13,394 nt of DNA, taken from contig CAZART010000133.1 in NCBI GenBank assembly GCA_964487555.1, forward strand, positions 1 through 13,394, read 5' to 3'. The translations under genes were made by a program, and so were the position numbers. The notes under the pieces were generated by a model. The model saw only the letters and a program-made list of their open reading frames with translations. It was not told the DNA's origin and searched no databases. This stretch comes from CAZART01 sp964487555. Lineage in GTDB: Bacteria > Bacteroidota > Rhodothermia > Rhodothermales > VXPQ01. This document shows, piece by piece, positions 6,659-13,093 of the stretch (the stretch's first letter is position 1; each line of letters opens with the position of its first letter).

Positions 6659-8710
6659 CTATTTACCGGGCGATTCTGCTTCCTCCTTCTTTCGACCGTT
6701 CGACGCGCCGTTGCGGCGCGCCTTCGCAGAAGCCGGCCCGCCCGCGTCCGAATCTCCCGGGAACTGTTTGATGTGCTCCTTCGGCGGCTCCTTACCCGTG
6801 CCCGCGGCCACCGGCGAGGCCTCGTGGATATAGAAGTCCGCGTTCGGCAGCGTATCGTTGTGGCGCCGGGCGGCCTGGGAGGCGACCCGCATGCTCTCGT
6901 CCGCATTATGCCGCAGCTCTATGATATTCTCCGAGATCGTTACCTCGAAGAGATCGAATAGATGCCGGAATGCCGTCTTGTCACGGTCGAATGCCGGACC
7001 CGAGGAGCCCGCGCGGACCTGCCTGTCCATCTTCGCCAGCGACGCCGTCAACGCGAACAGCATCACCGCATTGTCCGCAAGGCGCGCCTGCACCGCCTGC
7101 CGCTTGATGACCTCCTCACGGTGCCACTTACTAACCAGCTTGAAGTAGTGCGAATGCTTCCGGATCAGCGCGGCCAGCCGGTCCGCAAAGGGGCGCAACG
7201 ACGGATACACGCCGTTCACGTCGGGAGACGCCGGCATCACACCGAGGAAAAGCTGCGCGGCCAACGGGAGCGCCCGCGCCATAATCGTCGAGTTCGTCGC
7301 GTTCGAAAAAATGCGCCGAAGGTTGCCGCGGAACGAGTCCTCCGCCTGCCACGCCACCGCTTCCTGGATGCCCATCATCGACTCGGCCAGCTGCTTGCCG
7401 CCGTAGGCAAAGATGAAGGACTGCATCACCTCGTTCGAACCCTCCACAATCCGGTGGATCCGGTTGTCGCGCCAGATACGCTCCAACTCATTCTCGGTCA
7501 TGTAGCCGTCCCCCCCCATGATCTGCATGGCATCGTCGATCACCTCCCACCCATAATGCGAGCAGAACACCTTCGTCGCCGCCGTTTCGATCATGATGTC
7601 CGTATCGCCGCGATCGAGCATGCCGGTCATCATGTACAGCACGGCATCCATCGCATACGTATAGGCCGCCATGCGCGCGATTTTCTGTTGCACCAGCTCG
7701 AAATCGGCCAGCGGCCTGCCGAACTGATAGCGCGTCTGTACCCATTTGATGCTCTGGTTCATCGCCCGCTTCGCCGCGCCACCCACACCCGCCGACAGCG
7801 TGCAGCGGCCGTAATTAAGGCAGCTCAGCGCCACCACCAGGCCTTTGCCCTCCTTATGCAGCAAATTCTCACGCGGCACCCGCACGTCCGTAAATCGAAT
7901 CCGCCCCTGCCACGTCCCACGGATCCCCGTCTTGCTGCGGTTTTTCTCAAAAACGTCCAAACCGTCCATGTCCGGCGTGCAGATCAGCGCCGTCACGCCC
8001 TCCTTCGTCTCGCCCGTCTTCGGATCCACCACCTGCTGCTTCGCCATCACCGTAAACAACCCGGCCATGGCGGCCGAGGTGCTCCATTTCTTTTCGCCGT
8101 TCAGCACGTAATACCCGTCCGACGTCAGCTCGCAGTGCGTCTCCTGACCGGCCGCATCCGAACCCACGTTCGGCTCCGATAGACAGAACGCCGACATCGT
8201 ATCCGTCGCCACCATCGGCAGGTATTTCCGCTTCTGCTCTTCATTTCCAAACAGCATGATCGCTTTACACCCGATCGACTGATGGGCCGAAACCACCACC
8301 GCCGTCGAGGCGCAGTACATCCCGATCATCTCCAGCACGCGGTTGTAGGCCGTCACGCCGAGCCCCAGCCCGCCATACTCCTCCGGGATCGTCATCCCCA
8401 TAACACCCATCTCAAACAGCCGATCGAAGCACCAGTCAGGAATAAACTCCTCCTGATCGATCTCAACGGCCGGGTGCTCAAGCTTCAGATACGCCTCCAG
8501 CTCCTCGAGAAGGCGATCTGCTTTCGCACGCTGCTCGTCCGACTCTTCGGGATAGGGAAACACGAGATCGTCGCGAAAGCGACCCCAGAACATATTCTTG
8601 ATGAGCCCCAGCTGCGAAGGCTCCGGGCCCAACATCGTCTCGATGTCCTGGATCATTTTCCGATCCTCTAGCGAGACGTTCTTTAAGTGGCTGATGCGTG
8701 ATTCTGACAT
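6659..8710 (-). CDS. Acyl-CoA dehydrogenase, VLCAD/ACAD9-like
   Basis: The 683-residue flavoenzyme is predicted to catalyse the first step of fatty-acid beta-oxidation, acyl-CoA to trans-2-enoyl-CoA, passing electrons to ETF. ACAD signatures are present: AFCLSEPNVGSDAAG near residues 170-185 for FAD and substrate, QIMGGDGYMTENELERIWRD, and the catalytic glutamate Glu423 in IVEGSNEVMQSF. Beyond the usual 380-residue core there is an N-terminal extension of about 70 residues and a C-terminal helical region of more than 200 residues, as in VLCAD, ACAD9 and long bacterial FadE-like forms; this favours long-chain substrates. The tail from about residue 655 is low-complexity and charged. The ATG at 8710 is preceded by AGAAGGATGAGTTC, the only good Shine-Dalgarno sequence in the window. 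An imperfect palindrome lies 31-44 bp upstream. The gene diverges from pyrF across 285 bp. Confidence 0.95.
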   Translation of the reverse strand: MSESRISHLKNVSLEDRKMIQDIETMLGPEPSQLGLIKNMFWGRFRDDLVFPYPEESDEQRAKADRLLEELEAYLKLEHPAVEIDQEEFIPDWCFDRLFEMGVMGMTIPEEYGGLGLGVTAYNRVLEMIGMYCASTAVVVSAHQSIGCKAIMLFGNEEQKRKYLPMVATDTMSAFCLSEPNVGSDAAGQETHCELTSDGYYVLNGEKKWSTSAAMAGLFTVMAKQQVVDPKTGETKEGVTALICTPDMDGLDVFEKNRSKTGIRGTWQGRIRFTDVRVPRENLLHKEGKGLVVALSCLNYGRCTLSAGVGGAAKRAMNQSIKWVQTRYQFGRPLADFELVQQKIARMAAYTYAMDAVLYMMTGMLDRGDTDIMIETAATKVFCSHYGWEVIDDAMQIMGGDGYMTENELERIWRDNRIHRIVEGSNEVMQSFIFAYGGKQLAESMMGIQEAVAWQAEDSFRGNLRRIFSNATNSTIMARALPLAAQLFLGVMPASPDVNGVYPSLRPFADRLAALIRKHSHYFKLVSKWHREEVIKRQAVQARLADNAVMLFALTASLAKMDRQVRAGSSGPAFDRDKTAFRHLFDLFEVTISENIIELRHNADESMRVASQAARRHNDTLPNADFYIHEASPVAAGTGKEPPKEHIKQFPGDSDAGGPASAKARRNGASNGRKKEEAESPGK

Positions 8711-8740
8711 GAACTCATCCTTCTATTTGCAATGCGTATT

Positions 8741-8754
8741 TCGAGCATGTTCGA
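8741..8754. promoter_or_regulatory. Operator-like imperfect palindrome upstream of the acyl-CoA dehydrogenase
   Basis: TCGAGCATGTTCGA is a 14-bp palindrome broken by one symmetric mismatch. It also contains a direct repeat, since TTCGAGC occurs at 8740-8746 and 8750-8756. It sits 31-44 bp before the acyl-CoA dehydrogenase start, where a repressor of the TetR/FadR kind could block transcription. No recognisable -10 box supports this, so the call is tentative. Confidence 0.35.
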
Positions 8755-8995
8755 GCTTCCGGGCAAAACACGGATCCCAGAACCGTGCCGATTCCAAAGC
8801 GCGTGTGCGCTCGTCGATCCCTGCCGACGACATTCTTACGGATCTTCATCCCTTAAACACCGAAAGCGCTTCCACCACGGCGCTGCCAATACACCATCCA
8901 AAATTCTCCTGTTCCTCCATGGAATGCAGCGATGAATCCCCTTACTTCCTGTACGGGAAACCCTGAACGCGCCGACCTTCCCCAGATTCGCCAAA

Positions 8996-9817
8996 ATGAA
9001 CGATATCGACTTCACGGCCCGGCTCCGTGAAATTCAGGCAAAGCGATCCTCGCTCCTTTGCGTGGGCCTGGATCCCGATCCGGAACGCCTTCCGAAGCAC
9101 CTCCTCCGCCGGCACGGCCTCGCCGGCGCCGTGCTCGAATTCAACCGCGCCATCATCAGCGCGACCGCCGATTTCGCCTGCGCTTTCAAGCTCAATCTGG
9201 CCTTTTTCGAAATCCTGGAAGAACGGTCCTGGGAGGTGCTGCGCGAGACCGTCGAGCTCGTCCCCGACGACACGCTGGTCGTGGCGGATGGGAAGCGAGG
9301 CGACATCGGCAACTCAGCCCGCTTCTACGCCGAGGCCCTGTTCGGCCGGATGGCCTTCGACGCCTGCACCGTTTCAGGCTATATGGGCCGCGACAGCGTG
9401 GAACCCTTTCTCCACTTCGCCGGCCGCGGCGTGTTCGTCCTCGTTCGCACGTCCAATCCCGGCGCCTCAGATTTCCAGGAGCTCGCCTGCGACGGGGCGC
9501 CGCTCTATGCGCAGGTGGCCCGCGCGGCGATGACTTGGGGCGACGACCTTCCGGGCACGGTGGGATTCGTCGTCGGCGCCACCGACACCGCACCGCTGAA
9601 AACGATCCGCTCCTTCGCACCGGACGTACCGCTTCTACTGCCCGGCATTGGGGCCCAGGGCGGCGATCCCGCCGACGTGATGCAGGCGATTGGTCCCGGT
9701 CCCGTCCTCATCAACAGCAGCCGGAAGATTATCTACGCCTCTGCCGGCGAAGACTTTGCCGACGCCGCGCGGCAGGCCGCGGAGGCGCAGCGCGCCGAGC
9801 TGGAGCGGTTTGGATAG
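8996..9817 (+). CDS. pyrF: Orotidine-5'-phosphate decarboxylase, type 2
   Basis: This 273-residue cytoplasmic TIM-barrel enzyme decarboxylates OMP to UMP, the last step of de novo pyrimidine synthesis. LLCVGLDPDPERLP opens the barrel, FKLNLAFFE supplies the first catalytic-side lysine strand, and the active-site motif VADGKRGDIGNSA carries Asp98, Lys100 and Asp103. GYMGRDSVEPF and VRTSNPGASDFQEL follow. The 270-residue length and these segments fit the longer 'type 2' bacterial PyrF rather than the 230-residue E. coli form. The ATG at 8996 has no Shine-Dalgarno sequence. No other pyr gene is in the window. The gene diverges from the acyl-CoA dehydrogenase. Its stop codon TAG is part of the first GGATAGn unit of the repeat element that follows, so the 3' end of the gene and the repeat overlap. 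Confidence 0.96.
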   Translation: MNDIDFTARLREIQAKRSSLLCVGLDPDPERLPKHLLRRHGLAGAVLEFNRAIISATADFACAFKLNLAFFEILEERSWEVLRETVELVPDDTLVVADGKRGDIGNSARFYAEALFGRMAFDACTVSGYMGRDSVEPFLHFAGRGVFVLVRTSNPGASDFQELACDGAPLYAQVARAAMTWGDDLPGTVGFVVGATDTAPLKTIRSFAPDVPLLLPGIGAQGGDPADVMQAIGPGPVLINSSRKIIYASAGEDFADAARQAAEAQRAELERFG

Positions 9818-9908
9818 GGATGAGGATAGAGGATAGAGGATCGAGGAAGAGGAAGAGGATCGAGGATAGCAATAGACCCGGGCCGCTGCGGTGTCGGGTT
9901 ATATGTGG

Positions 9909-9927
9909 AGCGAACTTGAAGTTCGTT
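9909..9927. repeat. Palindrome centred on CGAACTTGAAGTTCG
   Basis: CGAACTT and AAGTTCG are exact 7-bp reverse complements around a single G. The palindrome lies in the insert between blocks 1 and 2 of the composite repeat and is unlike the heptamer units. A few bases upstream, ACCCG...CGGGT with an inner CCG...CGG (about 9877-9900) can form another hairpin. Confidence 0.8.
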
Positions 9928-9931
9928 AGGA

Positions 9932-9995
9932 GAGGATCGAGGATAGAGGATCGCGGGCGGTTGTTTGTGCGTGCGATCCTCGATTATCGATTCTC
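9932..9995 (+). other. Long imperfect stem-loop made by repeat blocks 2 and 3
   Basis: Positions 9932-9954 can pair with 9973-9995 around an 18-nt loop. The nine pairs next to the loop are all Watson-Crick. The whole 23-position stem has two mismatches and two G-U pairs. Block 1 could compete with block 2 for block 3, giving a longer alternative stem. It follows pyrF on the same strand, so an mRNA 3'-end role such as stability or termination is possible; no U-run follows. Confidence 0.6.
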
Positions 9996-10092
9996 GATCC
10001 TCGATTCGCATTCCTCGATCTCGATCCTCCACGTTATATTTCCCGTCGCCACGTGTCTATGGTAGAAACGCCCACTACCATCGTCACACGCC

Positions 10093-11505
10093 ATGCCCTC
10101 CCCTTCCCACTTCTACGGGCTCTCCGACCGCGTCTTCGAAGTCCATCTTCATGAGCCCGGCCCGCTGCCGACGCACGTTCCGGAAGCCCTCGTCCACGAC
10201 CTCTGGCGCCACCAACGCTTCGACCGCGCCGACCTGCTTACGGTCGGCGGCATGCCCATTCACGTCGAGCATCCGGGACGATTGAACACGGATTCCGGGC
10301 CGGATTTCCTCGACGTGCACCTTCGCATTCAAACGACGTCGTGGCGCGGCGCCGTCGAGATCCACACGACCTCCGGCCTCTGGGTCGAGCACGGCCACGA
10401 TCGGGATCCGATTTACAACGCAACATTGCTCCACGTCACGCTCTTTTCCGACATCTGGACCGGTCGGCTTCGAAGAGCCGACGGAACCGTTCTTCCTGAA
10501 GTCGTCCTTTATCCGCGTCTCGAGGCGCCGCTCAGGAGATTGATTCACGCGTTTCACACCGAGAAGCAGCGCGACGTCCTTTGCGCTTCCGGGTGGAGAC
10601 GCGTCCCCGACGAAGTGAGAGATCCATGGATCCGCCAGCTCGGACTCGAACGCCTGAACGAGAAGAAGCGAGCGCTGTACGCGCAAGACGTCGAATCCAG
10701 ACTGTATGAAACGATTTTTGCCGGGCTTGGCTATGCCAAGAACACCGCTGCGATGCGCACGCTCGCCCAGATCGTGCCGCTCCGCATGGTGCGTGCAGTC
10801 GAGACGCCGGGCGACGTCGAGGCGCTTCTGCTGGGTGCGGCCGGGCTTCTTCCTTCCCCATCCGACCTGCTTGAGGCCGACCGCGAGACGGCCGATTATG
10901 CGATGGACCTGCGGGACCGCTTTGAGCGGCTCAACGTCCACGCCGCAATCGATCCGATGCCGGCCACGGCCTGGCGCTTCTTCCGGCTGCGACCTGCCAA
11001 TTTTCCGCCCCTGCGAATCGCCCAGGGCGCCGCGATGATTGCTCCGCCGTCGGGATTTCTCCGCGAAGCCCCGCTGCGACGCGCGGCCGACGTGTTGCTC
11101 GATCAACCGCATCCGATCCGGGCGTTACGCTCGCTCTTCGACGTGAAGCTCGCTCCATTCTGGCGCACGCACGTCCGCCTCGATCGGCGATCGAAGGTGC
11201 ACCATCCAAACCTGGGCCGCTCGCGAATTGATGCACTCCTCGTCAATGCACTGCTGCCGGCGCTCGGTGCCCACGCAGACCGCATCGCCCACCAGAGACT
11301 GGCTCACGCCGTGGTTGATGCCACAAGCCGCATTCCGGCGGACGAGGATGAGGTTACGCGGCTCTACGAAACACTTGGAACGCGCGTGGTGAGCGCTCTG
11401 AATGCCCAGGGGCTGCACCAGCTCTACCGTACGCGCTGCAAGGAGGCCCGCTGCCTCAACTGCGACATAGGCCGGTATCTTCTCTCGAACACCGAAGCCG
11501 CCTGA
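10093..11505 (+). CDS. DUF2851 family protein
   Basis: The 470-residue product matches the DUF2851 family, conserved in Bacteroidota and relatives and of unknown function. Recognised parts are an N-terminal segment (HVPEALVHDLWRHQRFDRADLLT), then IHVEHPGRLNTDSGPDFLDVHLRI around Asn65, and GAVEIHTTSGLWVEHGHDRD with its dense histidine and acidic residues, which looks like a possible metal or nuclease-like centre. The C-terminus has Cys449-x4-Cys454-x2-Cys457 in CKEARCLNCDIGRYLL, which with a further cysteine or histidine could bind metal. No signal peptide or membrane segment is visible, so it is probably cytoplasmic. The ATG at 10093 has no Shine-Dalgarno sequence. It starts 62 bp after the composite repeat that separates it from pyrF. 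The family assignment is firm; any biochemical role is speculation. Confidence 0.88.
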   Translation: MPSPSHFYGLSDRVFEVHLHEPGPLPTHVPEALVHDLWRHQRFDRADLLTVGGMPIHVEHPGRLNTDSGPDFLDVHLRIQTTSWRGAVEIHTTSGLWVEHGHDRDPIYNATLLHVTLFSDIWTGRLRRADGTVLPEVVLYPRLEAPLRRLIHAFHTEKQRDVLCASGWRRVPDEVRDPWIRQLGLERLNEKKRALYAQDVESRLYETIFAGLGYAKNTAAMRTLAQIVPLRMVRAVETPGDVEALLLGAAGLLPSPSDLLEADRETADYAMDLRDRFERLNVHAAIDPMPATAWRFFRLRPANFPPLRIAQGAAMIAPPSGFLREAPLRRAADVLLDQPHPIRALRSLFDVKLAPFWRTHVRLDRRSKVHHPNLGRSRIDALLVNALLPALGAHADRIAHQRLAHAVVDATSRIPADEDEVTRLYETLGTRVVSALNAQGLHQLYRTRCKEARCLNCDIGRYLLSNTEAA

Positions 11506-11541
11506 GTCTCGATTCGATGACCGGCAATCCCGGCGATCCCG

Positions 11542-11557
11542 ACGGCGAAGCCGCCGT
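11542..11557 (+). other. GC-rich hairpin after the DUF2851 gene
   Basis: ACGGCG at 11542-11547 and CGCCGT at 11552-11557 form a perfect 6-bp stem with loop AAGC, 36 bp after the DUF2851 stop codon. No T-run follows. The rest of the 182-bp spacer up to the ABM gene holds further CCCGGCGAT-like short repeats but no gene. Confidence 0.35.
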
Positions 11558-11687
11558 GGCCGCAATTCGAGCTCGTGGCGAGCCCCCGGCGATGCCCGGC
11601 GAAATCGGGTGCGTCTCGTTTCGACCGCGTGCGGCTCGTATCTTTCGCAACCCCGATTGATCCACTGGCCATTCTTGACCCTTTCAC

Positions 11688-11999
11688 GTGCTCATTCGCA
11701 TCGTCCGCATGACCTTTCGACCCGAGGCGGTCGGCGAATTCCTCACGCTGTTCGACGCCTCCTCCGACCGCATCAGGGACTTCGAAGGTTGTCACCACCT
11801 GGAGCTTTGGCAGGACGCCGATCACGACTATGTCTTTACGACGTATAGCCTCTGGACCGACGCGGAGGCCCTGGACTCCTATAGGGAGAGCGACGTCTTC
11901 AGGTCGGCGTGGAACGCGGCGAAGGCGCTTTTCGACGCGCCGGCGGAGGCTTCAAGCCACACCAAAGCCCGGGAAGTCGCTCACGCCAATTCTGCTTAA
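11688..11999 (+). CDS. ABM-fold (antibiotic biosynthesis monooxygenase-like) protein
   Basis: The 103-residue product has the dimeric alpha-beta barrel pattern of the ABM family: strand VRMTFRPEAV, helix GEFLTLFDASSDRIRDFEG, then CHHLELWQDADHDYVFTTYSLW, a helix DAEALDSYRESDVFRSAWNAAKALF and the tail FDAPAEA. Members include cofactor-free quinol monooxygenases and many proteins of unknown role, so no reaction can be assigned. The GTG at 11688 is the preferred start because it gives the usual MLIRIVRM first strand; the in-frame ATG at 11709 would cut that strand away. No Shine-Dalgarno sequence is seen. The 9-bp repeat AATTCTGCT lies on both sides of the stop codon (11988-11996 and 11998-12006). 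Confidence 0.85.
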   Translation: MLIRIVRMTFRPEAVGEFLTLFDASSDRIRDFEGCHHLELWQDADHDYVFTTYSLWTDAEALDSYRESDVFRSAWNAAKALFDAPAEASSHTKAREVAHANSA

Positions 12000-12006
12000 T
12001 TCTGCT
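11988..12006 (+). repeat. Direct repeat AATTCTGCT across the ABM stop codon
   Basis: AATTCTGCT occurs at 11988-11996 and 11998-12006, a period of 10 bp. The TAA stop at 11997-11999 is formed at the junction of the two copies, so a local duplication may have set the present C-terminus. Confidence 0.7.
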
Positions 12007-12096
12007 CGGGGATCGCCGATACTCAGGGGACGGTGCTCTTCCCCCAATAATCCCCTATGTATCGCGTGCCCGCCTCCTTGGATGAGGCAGGCCGTT

Positions 12097-13023
12097 ATGT
12101 TGGTTTCAACTCGTATGATAGAGACGCAGCGAATAACACCTGCCACGCGCATTGAGCGCGCACCGAATTTCGATATTCGGTTCCCCCCGCTGCCTCGAAC
12201 GGTAACCGAGGTTTCGAAGCTCGTCGCTGAGAAATCCGAAGTACCCGACACGCACCGTCTCGTAAGCATAGTGAACTCAGACCCGGTCATCGCCGGATCC
12301 GTGCTGCGCCGCATCAACTCCGCTTACCACGGGGTCCGACGCCGCGTCGGCGATATCCACAAGGCGGTCTTCCTGCTCGGCTTTGAGGACGTCTGCGACA
12401 TCGTGCTCACGTCGGGCATGATGCGTCTGCAGGACATTCTAAACTCGGAAGAGCAGACACGCATCTTCGATCAGATTATGCGCATGAGTGTCGGAACGGC
12501 ATCGTTTGCCAAGATGATCGCATCTCATCTGGATCTCCAGCAGCAGAACTCGGCCTTCACGCTGGGCCTTCTTCACACGTCCGGCCGACTGGTCCTCTTG
12601 TACAACCGGCCCGACGACTACGAGGCCCTCTGGTGCACGAACGACTACGGGTTCGCGCCGACGGTGACGTCTGAACAGATCATCTTTGGTACGGACCACG
12701 CCGAGCTCGGCTCAATGGCGGCTGAGAGCTGGCATTTGCCTGAATTCATCGTGGAAGTGATTCGCCACTATCTGACGCCGGGCCACCTGAAGGAACGAGA
12801 CCTGCGCCTGCTTGCACTAACGCTTTCGGTGTCGGTGGCCGCGATGGAGCGCCTGTGCCTCCACGAAGCGCCACCGGACGAACCCCATCTCGAGCCGTCC
12901 GCCGCCCTGCATATGCTGGCAAAGCTCATGGAAACGGAATCAGAAGACCTCGTAGAACTGATCGAAACGAGCTGTCGGGAAATCTACGATTACACGCAAT
13001 CGATGGTGAAGAGCCTCGACTGA
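12097..13023 (+). CDS. HDOD-domain protein
   Basis: The product is about 308 residues from the ATG at 12097. FPPLPRTVTEVSKLVAE, then LVSIVNSDPVIAGSVLRRINSAYHG, and VGDIHKAVFLLGFEDVCDIVLT are the hallmarks of the HDOD domain, a catalytically degenerate HD-domain relative found in signalling proteins. Where true HD enzymes have His-Asp, this protein reads LLHTSGRLVLL, so hydrolase activity is not expected. A second helical part runs to the C-terminus. No GGDEF, EAL or receiver domain is attached. The frame stays open upstream to 11830 but that part overlaps the ABM gene and looks non-coding. Candidate starts are the ATGs at 12082, 12097 and 12115; 12097 has a weak GAGG upstream. The partner and the signal are unknown. 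Confidence 0.88.
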   Translation: MLVSTRMIETQRITPATRIERAPNFDIRFPPLPRTVTEVSKLVAEKSEVPDTHRLVSIVNSDPVIAGSVLRRINSAYHGVRRRVGDIHKAVFLLGFEDVCDIVLTSGMMRLQDILNSEEQTRIFDQIMRMSVGTASFAKMIASHLDLQQQNSAFTLGLLHTSGRLVLLYNRPDDYEALWCTNDYGFAPTVTSEQIIFGTDHAELGSMAAESWHLPEFIVEVIRHYLTPGHLKERDLRLLALTLSVSVAAMERLCLHEAPPDEPHLEPSAALHMLAKLMETESEDLVELIETSCREIYDYTQSMVKSLD

Positions 13024-13029
13024 CGTTAG

Positions 13030-13093
13030 ATTGCGGCAGATTAACGGCGATCCTTCTGAGATTCGGGCAGGTTAACGGCCGGATCATTCTGCG
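13030..13093. repeat. Adjacent imperfect direct repeats of 31 and 33 bp
   Basis: Copy 1 (13030-13060) and copy 2 (13061-13093) sit back to back. They match at 26 of 31 positions and copy 2 has two extra bases (CG) in the middle. The shared core is GGCAG-R-TTAACGGC. They fill the 60-bp gap between the converging HDOD gene and the last gene, and copy 2 includes that gene's stop codon and last codons. Confidence 0.88.

Larger units (their letters stand above)
9812..10030. repeat. Composite bidirectional heptanucleotide repeat element
   Basis: Three blocks of the GGATMGA/CGATCCT heptamer occur here. Block 1 (9812-9870) has units GGATAGG, GGATAGA, GGATCGA and two hexamers GGAAGA on the plus strand. 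Block 2 (about 9928-9954) has the same orientation. Block 3 (9974-10030) has the opposite orientation: CGATCCT, CGATTAT, CGATTCT, CGATCCT, CGATTCG, CATTCCT and further units. Between blocks 1 and 2 is an unrelated insert of about 57 bp with a palindrome. The element starts inside the last codons of pyrF and ends 62 bp before the DUF2851 gene. Block 3 uses the same units as the array at 4691-4795. Confidence 0.93.

Noticed and set aside
6416..6961. Protein encoded across the 22-nt repeat array on the plus strand
   Set aside because: The frame is a translation of the repeat followed by antisense to the acyl-CoA dehydrogenase. Several frames are open there on both strands, as expected for a tandem repeat in high-GC DNA.
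7425..7450. tRNA T-arm-like GTTCGAACC
   Set aside because: It lies within the acyl-CoA dehydrogenase coding region at the catalytic Glu motif, and no acceptor or anticodon stem can be built around it.
6962..8182. Plus-strand open frame of 406 codons opposite the acyl-CoA dehydrogenase
   Set aside because: Its product is dominated by His, Arg and Leu, matches no family I know, and lies wholly antisense to a gene with clear ACAD motifs. It is a high-GC shadow.
9058..10065. Plus-strand open frame of 335 codons over pyrF and the repeat element
   Set aside because: It is arginine-rich and out of frame with the clearly identified PyrF. Its last part simply translates the heptamer repeat (RIEDR-like peptides).
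10084..11112. Minus-strand open frame of 342 codons opposite the DUF2851 gene
   Set aside because: It is antisense to a recognised family and has no motif of its own.
11830..12096. N-terminal extension of the HDOD protein
   Set aside because: It overlaps the ABM gene in another frame and is Arg/Pro-rich with no domain. HDOD homology begins around 12150, so a start at 12082-12115 fits better.
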